Assembly: GCA_945859605.1 (NCBI GenBank)
Contig: OX243824.1
Span: forward strand, 23,547,221-23,611,220
DNA length: 64,000 bases
Direction of reading: 5' to 3'
Source of the DNA: Lumbricus rubellus
Taxonomy: Eukaryota; Annelida; Clitellata; Crassiclitellata; Lumbricidae
Shown: in pieces, positions 22,696-34,326 of the stretch
Layout: each line of letters begins with the position of its first letter
Numbering within the stretch: the stretch's first letter is position 1
The notes under the pieces: model-generated
Told to the model about the DNA's origin: nothing
What the model saw: the letters and a program-made list of their open reading frames with translations, nothing else
Databases searched by the model: none
Translations under genes and position numbers: made by a program

Positions 22696-25600
22696 CTAAA
22701 CACTGTTTTCCATTGACATCTTGATTGCCATCTCCAGAAGAGTTTCTTCCGGTAGATCTGGAAACAACAAATCATCAATCAATCAATCACATCAATTAAT
22801 ATAGCGCCCCTTCAAGATCTCTACTCAGAGGCGCTTACAACCCAGGCCTGGTCTAAAAGAAAGGTCTTGAGAAGACGGTAGAAAGAGCCAGCAGAGTCAC
22901 AGGGAAGAGAACGGAGAGCTGCAAGAAGGCCATCAATATTAAAATTAGAACTGATCTTCGCTAACAAGTTTTTACAGTTGCTGGACTCAGATTCTGAACT
23001 CTGACCTAATCGTTATCATAATCTGGAACTGGATTCTGAAACTCTGACCTAGAATCTGGAACGTTGACCTAAATTCTGGAACTCTAACCTAGATTCTGGA
23101 ACTCTGATCTAGATTCTGGAACTCTGACCTAGATTCTGGAACTCTGACCCAGATTCTGAAACTCAAAAATTATTTCCAAAACTCTGACCTAAATTCTGGA
23201 ACTCTGGCCTAGATTCTGGAACTCTGAATCAGATTCTGGAACTCTGCCATTAACCTCAACCATGAATAGCTGCCATACATTGTAAAGGCTAAATCCATCA
23301 AGGCAGCGAAATGCATGAGAAACTACAACCTGTTCAAAAAAAGCCATTCATTATCCCACTCACCATCGGACGGGACGGCTGAAGCAGGCGGTGGCGGCGT
23401 CGAGTGTGGTTCACCAGAGTTACCCTCTTTTCGATCAAGGAATGCTAGCCGCTGTTTTCGTAAGCCTTCAACGTCTAATGACTCTTGTTGGACTCTCGCT
23501 TCTGCAGAGGTCGTTGGCTCCATTGGGAACCGGTCAAACTCTGCAGAATAATGTAATACATGCACCGCTGCTTTATGCCAATTCGAACCAAAGGCTAGAT
23601 CACTAAACAAATTAAACTCTTAAACCGGACCAAGCCATCAGACATGAGAATATGCTATATACCAGAGCCCACATTGCAAATGACATCTGGCCTGAGAACG
23701 TGTCAGATAACAGGACCAACACTGCCATAATGAATATCATACATAAACTAGAGCGCACAATCGAAGGTCACTTGACCATTAGATTATAACAGGTGCCTGG
23801 CACATCGTAAATAAACTTGCCTTGCAGCAGTCCGATCAGTGCTTTATGTTAAAGTTGCTAGTTTAATAATAATATATATATAATATTATTCTTTAATGAT
23901 TCAATCTGACAAACTGCAGAATGATTACAGGTACAGGTTATACGAAATACGGCCCACTAAATTATAACACGACACGCAGCTCGGCTTTACAGCACTCCTA
24001 GTTCGGCCAAGCCAGAAGTTGGAGGGGCTATCTCATTTTCAGCAGAACCCGAGTCAAGCAACACAACAGCAAAGCGCTACTGGCAGCTAACAGAAACTTT
24101 AATAAATTAATGCCCTGTGTGAGGCTCGAACCCGGGTCGCGTGGATGACTCTCAGTTTAACGACCAGCACTCCCTCAACTGAGCTACAGACCCCCCATAA
24201 TTTGACGCAGATTTACCGAGCATGCTCAGCTTCAGAGCCTCTTTAAGCGTCTTATCATCGTCTTCGTCCAGATGGCGACTTTCTTCGATCGCTTTCTTTA
24301 GCTCCTCGTCATAGTCGTCAATCGAAGTCGACGACTTCTCCGTCCCCGACTTGACTTCGCTGAGTAACTTTGGTTTTTCCCGCTGAACAACCGGCACGAG
24401 CTTTATGATCTCGTCCGCATCACACGGCGGTAATTCTCCACTCAGCACAAAGATGGAGTAACCTGCGAGAAAGCATTTACAAACTTCTCTTAAACGTTTA
24501 TTACCAGTCTGAATTTTTAATAGAAACTATATAACCTCATATTCGCGTCAGAGCCGAATAGTGGACGTGGGGCGAGGTGGTGTAGTGGTGGCGTCGTTGC
24601 CTTGTAGCCAGAAGGTTCAAGGTTCGAATCCACCTCAAGTTGCTGCGTAAGGACCTTGGACAAGTCCTTCACTCACAATTGCTCAGCGCTTCGGCGTGAA
24701 ACTCTGATGCAGTGTCCGCTCTGCATTCGGGAGCGCCTCTAAGTAGCGAGCTTGAAGGGGCGCTATAACAAGTGCACATACAAACAAATGACTATTCAGC
24801 CAAAAGATTTAAAAGTAAGTTGGCAAGTTGTATCTAAGTGATTAAACAGGTGTCGTAACAAATGAAGTGAACACAACTTTGGCAAGTCAATAAAAACGAA
24901 AAAGGAATCCGCTGATAATTAATTCACTTGGAAGCAAAGCCACATTCCAAATTCTAATCCCTTGGACAAAACCAGTGGAGATCCTCAATCCCAAAGTGAC
25001 TACAAGACAAGCTACATGTTTGGAGGTTTCATCCCAGTCCTGTGTGACACTGAAAAACTTTGGGCTTAGCAAAGGTCACACCACAAGAAACGTGTTGAAT
25101 CATCACCACTTCCGCATTTAACCCAGCATTGTGATTTTGCTATGTGGGTCCCTCAATGTGGAATCAACTTCCCCCGGGACTTCCTAGCATGATTCTGGTA
25201 AGAAATTCACCTGCATCTTTTCGCTGTTCAAAGACCTTTCTCTTTTCATGGGCCTGTGACGCTGACAGCGCTTCTGAATAGCTCTGCTGTGAGAAGCGCT
25301 TTACAAATATTAGATTAGATTATATATTAAGCCATGATGGTAGGCCTGACCTTCGTGCTGAAGCTGCTTCAGGAAAAGCGACAAGAACGTGTCGGAGAGC
25401 AGTTCAGGGCTCGTCAGCAGAGAGTTGAGATTGAACCACTGGTTCCCTATGTGCCGTATAGTGAACCAGTGCTCCTTGAAGTTACACACAAAGGCTTTCT
25501 GTGTCCTGAAACAGTTAGGTACAAACAAAATAGTAGCATCACAATCATACACTACATTACACTAAAATATGAGTAATTCACAAGCGCATATTCTAGCATA

Positions 25601-28600
25601 CTTCACAAAAATAATGTACCATGCAATGGAATTTGTTGAACATTCCTTTAAAACTGGATATACAGCTTAATTGAAAAGATGTCTATCTAAAAGGTAATAT
25701 AATTAAGAGGCACTTCTGACCAAATTAGTGATATAATTTAAAAATAAAAGAACATTTTCGGAACATAACTTCTATATACATTCACTTTTTAAATTAATTT
25801 ATTTTTGCATCTGCAACAGCATCCCTTCAAGCTCTCTACTCATTGCACTCCCGACCAGTGATCCCGTTAAGGTCTGAATTCTTAGAGTCGTGGATGCATC
25901 ACGTCAAGAAAATTGGAGTCCACGCCAAATGGATGAGAGTCATGGACTCCACACCCACCCATTTTTGGAGTCCCATCGGGCCACAGTAGGCCCTAGGCTA
26001 AATGCAAGAAATCCGAAATTCTTATATTATTATTAGGCCCTGTAGGCGAATAGGCGACAAAGGGCCAACCCTTATTATTAGCCAACGTACCGGTATACAG
26101 GGGCGGATACATAAATTTGTAAAGGGGCCGTAACCTGTTGACCTCACTATTTGCATTAATTTAGATTTCTTGAAACCAAATGGGGGGCCATGTCCCATGC
26201 AATTTTTAAATGGGGGCCATGGCCGGATTGGCCACCTGCATCCGCCCCTGCCGCTAACAAGGACATCATTTCATAAATTTTTTAGCCTAGCCTATATACA
26301 ACCAGTAGGCCTGCCAATCTTCCCGACGATAATTCTTACTTTTCAACATTTTAGCATTTTTCTTTTTCTTTTAATTTTCTTCATTTTAAGATCTATCCGA
26401 CGACTGTCCATTAGGCTTACTTTTAAAGCCAGGAACTGGAACGCTCTAGCTCTAGCGTATTATAGATGACATAATTAGGCATACATAATTTATAGCCTAT
26501 AGGCTGCCGCTATATGTATAGACTATGTACGTCACTCACTATAGCAAAGAAATAAAATATTAACAAATATGTTATTGTATCAATTATTTACCAATCACCA
26601 CTCACCAGTTTGTCGCATTGCATAAACTGTGACAGTAAGTAAGTAAGTGTTAGTGACACATAATTTATAGGCTACGGAGTACGGACCCCACGGTATTTTT
26701 TATTGGTGTCCCATGGACGCATCGTTAATTTATTTGTGCGTCCATCCATAACTACGGTGCGTCCATGGACGCATGACCTTTATTTTTGTGCGTCCGGCGC
26801 CAAAATTTGTGCGTCCGGGACGCACACTAACGGAATCACTGCTCCCGACTACATTGAAGTTTCATGTCGAAGTGCATGAGCAATTGCGAGTGAAGGACTT
26901 GCTCACGGTCCCTACGAGGTGGTTTGGTTCTAAGTAACTAGGGGCATTGCAAAGCATATGGAAGTCCAAGATGGTGCACTAAGTGTTTGATTGAGGTTTC
27001 ATGCTGTTAAATCAGGAGTGTCTTCAATGAGTTTATCCTGAATTGGAACTTTATTTATTCACAATTACAATTACAAAAACACCAAATTACAAATTTAATA
27101 ACTTTCTCTTTACCGTGGATCTGTCCTGGCCTCCTGGCAGATTGGTGCGGAGCTGTTAAATGGTATTAGCTCTAAATTCCAGACTTTCAGGGCTTCCTGT
27201 AGGACTTGGATCGAAAAGAAGCCACTGTCATCGTAATTCGACGATGGTTGCTTGAAAAATCAATCAAAAAGACCCCACAAATTATTCATCAACAATAACC
27301 ATGCAAGAATCCACTGAAACACTTCACTAACTTGCATTCGATGTATTTGCAACTTCTCAGAGCAGCAGAAGGTGTTTCTGATAATCTCAATTGAATAATA
27401 ACTAATCAGGTGAAAAATATGAAGAGTTAAACATGAGGTGTTCAATAGTACTCAATAGTGTAGTGGCTATAGTAATGGACCATCAATTGGGGGAGTTCAA
27501 ATCTCTGGAAGCACAGAAAATTTTCCAGTATGTTTCTGCCCAACATATGCCCCTACCCCCTAGAAAACTCAGAAATAATAAGCACACTGTCCGTACACTG
27601 GGGAAATGAGGCAGAAGGGGGGGGGCTATTCATCCACCTTCATAGGTCGAGGTTAAGAAAATGATGTCAGTAACATTGTTACCGATGTCTGACTTAGAAC
27701 CAGATTAATCCCTTTAGCGGCTGTTCCAATTATAATCGTCAATTTTTAGTACGATTATGAGCCGGCTGGCCACTAAAGGGGTTAAGGGATATTTACGCTT
27801 GTTTTCTAACGAAATGACCAATAAAAGAACTTCGGGTGGAAATCTAAAGCCGCAACTTAGTCACCTTCATGAAGTGTTGATATTCTTCCGAAGTGTACCC
27901 GGCCTCAGCCATGTGCTGTCGCTCCGACTCATCCAGACTCTGAGCCAATTCGGCGAGGTCAATTGGACTGAAGTAGGGACCCTGGAGTATAGCGTTCAGA
28001 CAGTGCTGAGCGCACAGTGACCCTTCTTGCTAACACGAGAGAAAAAACAGAAGGAATGAATAAATCAGTAAATCAATGTTCATTGTCTCTAAAGCAGTCA
28101 GAAAAAGTGTCATTGTAAATATTATGCTGTTATTATAACCTGAGCAGTTTCGCTGAAGAGGTATCGTAAAAGCATAAAATAACGATCATAATTAATTATA
28201 AGTGTGAATAACAATATAGCGATCAAGACATCATAATATCTAAAGGCACACACTCAGGCTCCTGCATTTTCTTGATGGCCTGTCTACAGTTTTTGCACTT
28301 CAACACTGCATTCATGCACTCTGCTAATGCTCTGGGTGTAACTATAGTATCAGGGACAGAATGATGACACTGACCCTAATTAATCCGAACCCTAACCGAC
28401 CCTCACGATGCCTAATCTGATCCTAACCGACACACACGGTCCCCGATACTGCAATTACGCCGGCGATAGTCATCTCACTTTGAACTGTTTAGTTAGTGTT
28501 CAATGCTTGGCACTTTGAACATTGTCACAACATTGGTATTGAAGAACTGAGCTTACAGAAGATGTGTAGGTAGATTCGGTAAAATCCCAGACTGGCTGCC

Positions 28601-29499
28601 CGTACTCCAAACAATATGGCCGTTAACGAATGCAATAAAATTAGAGCGCGACCTATAGACGTTATCGCAACGTGAGGGTCGGTTAGGGCTCAGGTTAGGC
28701 ATCGTGAGGGTCGGTTAGGGCTCAGGTTGGGCGTCGTGAGGGTCGGTTAGGGCTCAGGTTAGGTGTCGTGAGAGTCGGTTAGGGTTAGTTTTAGGGTTAG
28801 TGCAGTCATTCTGCTGAAATTGAAGCTGAATTGATGAACAATGTCGTCGATGGTCGCGCTCTAATTTTATTGCATTCGTTGGCAGCCATATTGTTTGGAG
28901 TACGGGCAGCCAGTCTGGGATTTTACCGTAGATTCTACTTGACACAAAAGCGACGAGCTGGATTAGTTTCCTGTCACTTTTAATACACCTTCATCGTAAA
29001 CGCGTCAAATCAGCATAATCACTAAATATCTAGCATAATGCTGACTGTTTATCATCACAGAGGTGTGTCTGTGAAGTTTCAGTAGACAACTAGCTACAGT
29101 GGTCAGCTTGCGGTGTACAATGCATGGGTTCCAGCCTCTCAAAGACGCTACACCATATAGGGCTTCAGCAAATCCTCTCGAGCAATATTGCTCATCACAA
29201 TCATATGCATGGTCTCAGCTTTGAAAGATTATAATTTACAGATTAGTCTGAAGGATAGTTCCTGTAAATTGACTTCCTGTACATTCCTACCAGCGCAGCA
29301 TAGCGAAGACAACATAATAAACTAATGGTCAAAATGCGCTACGTAATTCAAATTCCAATCCGCCATAATTAAATCTGCGATCCAACAGCCAAGTCGCTAT
29401 TCACCAGCGAAAATTATTGCATGAGATCAAAATCTGAAATCCAGAAAACATTAAGTAAACAACTTAGCATGTAACCTTTTCGTGAAAAATGTACTCCAT
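22696..29499 (-). CDS. Ataxin-3 (Josephin deubiquitinase), 7 coding exons, 321 aa
   Basis: Exons in coding order: 29476-29499, 27865-28029, 27114-27250, 25351-25505, 24217-24462, 23364-23540, 22696-22757; joined 966 nt, phases consistent, all GT-AG. The N-terminus MEYIFHEK and the Josephin domain (about 1-180) match ataxin-3. The catalytic residues are present: Gln9, Cys14 (in EGSLCAQHCLN), His121 (in NFKEHWFTIR) and Asn136 (in WFNLNSLL). Three ubiquitin-interacting motifs follow: Ala218/Ser222, Ala236/Ser240 and, in the last exon, Ala312/Ser316. The family cleaves and edits ubiquitin chains and works with VCP/p97. The arginine-rich VCP-binding patch is RKQR here (270-273). After AFLDRKE, where the human protein has polyglutamine, there is a short Gly/Ser/Pro-rich stretch with four prolines and no glutamine run. 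Confidence 0.96.
22780..22935 (-). mobile_element. LINE 3' fragment in the last ataxin-3 intron
   Basis: A CAATCAATCAATCACATCAA tail precedes ATATAGCGCCCCTTCAAG and CTACTCAGAGGCGC. It lies 20-30 bp upstream (on the coding strand) of the terminal exon acceptor at 22758-22759. Confidence 0.5.
22978..23250. repeat. Minisatellite, about 22-bp unit, ataxin-3 intron 6
   Basis: The unit is approximately GATTCTGGAACTCTGACCTA, about a dozen imperfect copies, ending about 110 bp from exon 6. Confidence 0.9.
23985..24200 (-). mobile_element. tRNA-derived SINE (family 2) in ataxin-3 intron 5
   Basis: On the minus strand the head (about 24120-24200) has a TAGCTCAGTTGAGGGAG A-box and a GGTTCGAGCC B-box. 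The anticodon stem and T-stem do not pair and the acceptor ends do not match, so it is not a working tRNA. An A/T-rich and then GC-richer body follows down to about 23985. The head starts within 20 bp of the exon 5 donor. Confidence 0.55.
24572..24790 (+). mobile_element. tRNA-derived SINE (family 1), best-preserved copy
   Basis: The head contains GTGGTGTAGTGG (A-box) and GGTTCGAATCC (B-box) about 45 bp apart. The body has GTGAAACTCTGATGCAGTGTC, and the tail reads GGGGCGCTATAACAAGTGCA then CATACAAACAAA. It inserts into ataxin-3 intron 4, antisense to the gene. Use this copy as the reference for the family. Confidence 0.8.
25130..25330 (+). mobile_element. LINE 3'-end fragment next to ataxin-3 exon 4
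   Basis: It shares CCCTCAATGTGGAATCAACTT, then GCGCTTCTGAATAGCTC and GAGAAGCGCTTTACAAATAT, ending in an ATTAGATTAGATTA tail at about 25308-25322. That leaves about 30 bp to the exon 4 donor on the other strand. Confidence 0.5.
26097..26254. mobile_element. Foldback MITE with GGGGCGGAT ends
   Basis: The ends CAGGGGCGGATAC and GCATCCGCCCCTG are inverted repeats. The interior has GGGGGCCATG boxes shared with the element at 56166-56409. No clear target duplication is visible. It lies in ataxin-3 intron 3. Confidence 0.5.
26826..26935 (-). mobile_element. Truncated SINE (family 1), minus
   Basis: CTCCCGACTACATTGAAGTTTC and GAGCAATTGCGAGTGAAGGACT match the middle of the family 1 SINE in reverse. 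The tRNA-like head is missing. Confidence 0.5.
28379..28545. repeat. Dispersed repeat, copy near ataxin-3 exon 2
   Basis: About 165 bp including ACACACGGTCCC, AATTACGCCGGCGATAGTC and GTTCAATGCTTGGCACTTTG recurs at 48062-48232 with few changes. It begins with a CTAACCGACCCTCACGATG block related to the telomere-like minisatellites of the neighbouring foldback elements. Confidence 0.75.
28577..28928. mobile_element. Foldback element with about 80-bp TIRs in ataxin-3 intron 1
   Basis: The left arm starts CGGTAAAATCCCAGACTGG and the right arm is its near-perfect inverted copy. TAGATT is repeated on both sides (28571-28576 and 28929-28934). The centre holds tandem GTGAGGGTCGGTTAGGGCTC units. There is no coding frame. 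Confidence 0.8.
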
Positions 29500-29676
29500 A
29501 ATTGACAAAGAAGCTCTTTAAAAATGTTTTTTGACGAAATTTGTTGGCATAAAATGATAAACTCAGCACGTTTACTACGGGCAGCGTATAAACATGTTGC
29601 CCGTTCACTCCACTGATCTATGTATAGGAATAGATCGACGTCAATAGATTATTTTGTTATGCTGCTTCACGGGATT

Positions 29677-30317
29677 GCGAATTCGGATTCCCTACCCAGT
29701 TTGCGTTATACAAAGTGGAGGAGGCGATTTCCGTAGGGGAGGAGGTTGTCGAGTACAATTTCTCACCATCCCTTTTTAAACAGTAGCATACTGTCAACAA
29801 CACGTGCGACATGCATGCTCTCACGATTTTAGACGAATTGCAATGTAAAACGTTTAAAATTTCTTACAAATGACCCTACGTATGGAGGAACATTTTTCAC
29901 AGGTGATTATTCTCACTTTAGCGTTCTTTATCGTTAAATTTAAGCATGCCTAGGTGTCGTTCGCGTAGCCTATAGGGTAAGGTTTCGCGTCGTGAGGGTT
30001 GGTTAGTGTTAGTATTAGGGTTAGTTTCGTCATTAGATTCTTAGGATTTTTGCGTCGTCAGGGTCAGTTAGGGTTAGTGTTGGTGTCGTCATTAGATTCT
30101 TAAGATTTTTGCGTCGTGAGGGTCGGTTAGGGTTAGTGTTAGGGTTAGTGTCGTCATTAAATTCTTAAGATTTTTGCGTTGGTTCTTTAGCAGTTGTTGG
30201 TCTAGCTAATAGCCTACAGCTTCACCAATAACTGCTAACACCAACTACCTTCTCCCCTATGGTCTTCGCCTCTTCCACGTTGTATTCCCCAAACCGGGTA
30301 GGGAATCCAAATTCGCT
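29677..30317. mobile_element. Long-TIR element (MULE-like) just upstream of ataxin-3
   Basis: The direct repeat CACGGGATT (9 bp) lies at 29668-29676 and 30318-30326. Inside it, arms of about 75-80 bp are inverted: left GCGAATTCGGATTCCCTACCC, right reading AGCGAATTTGGATTCCCTAC on the other strand. A 9-bp duplication with long arms resembles Mutator-like elements. The centre (29984-30178) is a 3-copy repeat of about 65 bp rich in GGTTAGGGTTAG. The element begins 178 bp upstream of the ataxin-3 ATG, so it may lie in or next to the promoter. Confidence 0.75.
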
Positions 30318-30329
30318 CACGGGATTACG

Positions 30330-31355
30330 TACATAATTTGCAGGATAAACGATCTAGACTAAGTCTTGTCAATCAAATACGACACCAATAAATTTACAAT
30401 GAACTTAATATAAAAAAATTATGTGGAACCGCTGCCGATTGCTAATATGGACCCCCTAAGAAACTTCGTTATTAATTTTCACAGTTCAGATGCAGCTGAA
30501 TGCGTCGGTTCGTTTATTCCAGGCATAGGCCTAACTTGGCTTGAATTGTGATCAAATATGAAGGAATTATTCTTTAATCTGTTCAGATAAATTTTTAAAT
30601 AACTTTTTTATAAATATGAAAAATGGGTCATAGCCTATTACACGACCCTGTGTGTAATATGGGCCGCCATTGTAAATTTAAAAACATTTTTTTTTCTTAA
30701 CACAGAAAGTGGCCCATATTAGGCCTACGTACACGACTTTGTGTGCTTGTATGAATGGCAGAAGCCCATATTTATTACACATTCTATCACAGGCCCATAT
30801 TACTGTAGTGAACCAGAGGCTGGGCGAAAGACCCAGGATGACCGATACCAGCCCCGGTCGTCAGGGTACCCTTGCAGTCCGCGGAGTAAAGCTTTGGCTG
30901 GGGACCAAAGACTAGCCGACTAGGCTTAAGCACGTTTTATTGAAGAATCACGATGATCATGTAGATTTCACAGTAGCCTACAATTTATGTAGCGCCACGA
31001 TCGCAGAACAATGCGGAGAACAGTGATTGCTATAGCGCCACAATTCGGAAAATCAGTTGCGCAGAAAGTGAAATGTCAGACAGCAGCAACAGATTGGAAC
31101 GTCGATGCAGATAGCAGCAACTTCTGCAGCGCCAGAAAAAGAGAAGACCTGCAGAACCGTTGGGGGGCCGAACCCCATGCAATCGTCTGTAGAGAGACGC
31201 CGAACCTCTAGACCGATGCTTCGCTCAAGGCCGAGTTTCAAAGTCTAACACTCTCTACAAGTGAATCTTCGCCCGGGCCTGCGTTTTACCGCTACTCGAA
31301 CCTGATTTCAACTGCACTCTAAACAGTGGCACCAGCCTCCTTATATACACTGCCA
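30330..31355. other. Intergenic stretch
   Basis: No gene is supported. GGCCCATATTA-type boxes recur at about 30660, 30712, 30791 and again near 32893, which suggests a larger decayed element spanning the interval. I could not define its ends. Confidence 0.35.
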
Positions 31356-31753
31356 GGCCGGTGTCGCGTGACAGAGTCTCCCCCCTAAAAGTCTCCCCCC
31401 GGAGACTTTATTTCGAAATAGATTCTCCCCCGGAGGATCTGTTCTAGAATAAATTCGCCCCCCGGAGACTATATTCTGAAATAAAGTCTCCGGGGGGAGA
31501 GAATATTTCCTCCGTCCACGAAACAAAGTCTCCCCCCGTTGGTCGTGAAATCGGCTACAGTCTCATAAAATTAATAGATGAGCATATCAAACCGTTAGTT
31601 TGCGTTGCTAACACGATAACACGTTATTTAACACGAACATATATATACTTTTACACCCGAAAAATGTCTTCCAAAACAGATTTTCAGCCAGAGGGAGATT
31701 CTGTTTCGGGGGGAGACTTTGTATCGGGGGAGACTTTATTTCGTGACACCGGC
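31356..31753. mobile_element. Foldback element with GGCCGGTGTC ends
   Basis: The ends GGCCGGTGTC and GACACCGGCC are inverted. The interior is a set of AGTCTCCCCCCGGAGACTTT units in both orientations that can fold on themselves. No clear target duplication. Confidence 0.65.
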
Positions 31754-31764
31754 CAAGCGATGCA

Positions 31765-32460
31765 TGCTAGGCAGTAGGTGTAGGCTAGGTAGACTAGGTA
31801 GACTAGGTAGATGTAGACGTGGCTAAGTAGGCTAGGTAGATGTAGGTAGACTAGGTAGACGTAGGCGTGGCTAAGTAGATGTAGGCTAGGTAGACTAGGT
31901 AGATGTAGGCGTGGCTAAGTAGGCTAGGTAGATGTAGGTAGACTAGGTAGACGTAGGCGTGGCTAAGTAGATGTAGGCTAGGTAGATGTAGGCTAGGTAG
32001 ATGTAGGTAGACTAGGTAGATGTGGGCTAGGTAGATATAGGTAGACTAGGTAGATGTAGGCTAGGTAGATGTGGGTAGACTAGGTAGATATAGGCTAGGT
32101 AAATGTGGGTAGACTAGGTAGATGTAGGCTAGGTAGATTAGGTAGATGTAGGCTAGGTAGATGTAGGTAGACTAGGTAGATGTAGGCTAGGTAGATGTAG
32201 GTAGACTAGGTAGATGTAGGCTAGGTAGATATAGGTAGACTAGGTAGATGTAGGCTAGGTAGATGTGGGTAGACTAGGTAGATATAGGCTAGGTAGATGT
32301 GGGTAGACTAGGTAGATGTAGGCTAGGTAGATTAGGTAGATGTAGGCAGACTAGGTAGATGTAGGCTAGGTAGATGTAGGTAGACTAGGTAGATGTAGGC
32401 TATAGGTAGATGTAGGCGTGGCTAAGTAGGCTAGGTAGATGGGGGCGTGGGCTATAGGCT
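31765..32460. repeat. Minisatellite of GTAGGCTAGGTAGAT-type units
   Basis: About 700 bp of nested 8-15 bp units (TAGGTAGA, GTAGACTAGGTAGATG, GGCGTGGCTAAGTAGG) forms higher-order repeats, for example 31785-31970. Confidence 0.95.
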
Positions 32461-33740
32461 AGATGCGCTGAAGATGTAGAAGTAGGCGGCAGGCAGAGCT
32501 GTAGACACAAGCAGACAGACAGAGCAAGGCAGACACCCATACAGTGCAAAATCTCTACATTACACACACTGGCATACTTATGGAAAATCCGTTATAGTGT
32601 GATCAACGAATGTTTTAAATATCAAGATAGTTGCGTTTTTATATGACGAAGAAATTCCCTACTTTCTGAAACCAAAGGGCATACTATAACTCGATATAAT
32701 AAGCCACACAACAGCTGATGAAGTTTGAAATTTCTTATAAAAAATATACATAAAAACTAAAACATTGTATAATTTCGTGCGGAGGTTATGAGCATAAGAA
32801 CACGTTCAAAACAGGAAGTTTAAATCGATGGACGGATTGTTTCCCACGGTAAGAGCTTTCCGCAGACATGGTAAGTGGGAGAAATAGTCGAGGCCCATAT
32901 TACACACTGGCCCATAATACAAGCCTTTCCCCTATTTGATTTTTACATGGGGAAAATGGATGGCCTTTGTTTGGGGGGGCTTAGCCCCCCCCCCCCGTAA
33001 TCTCCCTAGCGCCGCTACTGGTCCCTAACCGTTCGGAAACTGGATTTTTTGCAACTGGTCACTCCAGAACAGCGGGCCTATAATTTATGAAGTTTTAATG
33101 GATTAAATGTCTCAAAGTTAGTGACCGACTTATTCACATGGCTCACGCAGTAACCTAGTGTACCGTACTTAAAATTGGCAATGTTTTGGGTATAGGCCTA
33201 ATAACATCTCTCACCGACTACTAGGCCTACGTTAATGCATTTGTAAGTGCATGGTCATTCACGCAGGGCGTCAACATGGAAAGCGTCAGGAATTTCCGGT
33301 TTGGGTCTATAGGCCTTGAGCATTGACATTTTGAATAGAGCATTGACATTTTTAGGTTAGCACGGCGTCATGGTCAGAATGGGGCGGATGGTGTTAATGA
33401 AAACCTATGGGCCAAAACGTACCAGGCGACCGCAGCGTTTTAGGTTTTTTTTCATAATGTCCTCATATTGTTATCATAGACAAAACATCGACTTCAGCAA
33501 ATAGCCGATGCGGTAATGCTTTCCGGTTAATTGTTCAATACAATTCAATACGGTAGGCTATAATTGTAGGCTACCGCTCATCCGAAATCTGTTCTGTGCT
33601 GTTTCAAAGCGTTTCAGTTAGCCTACTTCAGAGTAGGCCTAATATTGATCAATTCAGTGTTGCACTATCATGGGAGCTCGAGGATGTAAAAGGCTTGTCA
33701 ATCAAATTCCATTGTATGAAAAATTGAAAATATGTTACTT
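32461..33740. other. Intergenic stretch upstream of the duplicated block
   Basis: No gene is visible. A G/C-homopolymer hairpin (GGGGGGGCTTAGCCCCCCCC, about 32970-32993) marks the edge of another decayed foldback element. TAGGCCTA palindromes become frequent from about 33190. Confidence 0.4.
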
Positions 33741-33743
33741 CGC

Positions 33744-33935
33744 TAACGTTGTATGACGTACGTGCCTTAAACCACGTGACTTGCACGTGACGTAGACGAC
33801 AGTGCGGCTGGAAGACTGGCATGAAGCTTTACCAAGAGGCAGACTCGACATGTATGCAGCGAGAGGCGAATCTTTGACTTCGCATGACCGTCATTCAAGA
33901 AACATATCCAACAACTCGGTGGATGCCAATAGGCA
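33744..33935 (+). promoter_or_regulatory. Conserved upstream block of copy A: candidate promoter and non-coding first exon
   Basis: The interval has a close counterpart at 49325-49550 upstream of copy B although surrounding sequence has diverged. It contains two CACGTG E-boxes in CCACGTGACTTGCACGTGAC plus TGACGT half-sites. It ends at GATGCCAATAG followed by GCAAGTATGC, a perfect GC-type donor context or, nine bases on, a GT choice. Both copies also have an AG immediately before the start codon of coding exon 1. I infer a promoter plus an untranslated exon spliced to coding exon 1. Confidence 0.4.
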
Positions 33936-34326
33936 AGTATGCTTTTTTTTGCTGCTATGTGGCCGTTACAAGACTTTATGATCGTTTAATTCCTATGTTC
34001 ATGAATTTTGGAAGGAAAGAAATTTTGAATATTAATTTTTTGGAAATGGTAGGCCTAATTTAAGTTTTTCACCTTCAGGTGATTTTTACCAGCACAAGCA
34101 GCGTTCTGTTCTTTCGTTTATTTGCGATTCTCATAATAAATTATTATGGACGATGAATGCATCTTGGTTCCAGGAGAAGTCGACAGAATTTTAACAAACT
34201 TAGGCCTATATGTTACAGTGTTTTCTCTGTATGGCCTTCGTGCAACAGTTTATTTAAGAAAAGAATTTCACGGCGTAGGCCTATAGCCTATATATAGTAG
34301 GCCTAATAGACAGTTAAAGGCTACTG

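Noticed and set aside
24120..24200. tRNA gene on the minus strand
   Set aside because: A- and B-box-like sequences are good, but the acceptor, anticodon and T stems do not pair and a SINE body follows. Called a tRNA-derived SINE.
24565..24640. tRNA gene on the plus strand
   Set aside because: It is the head of a multi-copy SINE family seen at six other places here.
28676..28800. True interstitial telomere
   Set aside because: GGTTAGGG units are interrupted by GTCGTGAGGGTC and confined between transposon arms; a minisatellite core is the simpler reading.
31370..31745. CRISPR-like array of AGTCTCCCCCC repeats
   Set aside because: Units lie in both orientations with no uniform spacers, inside a foldback element in eukaryotic DNA.
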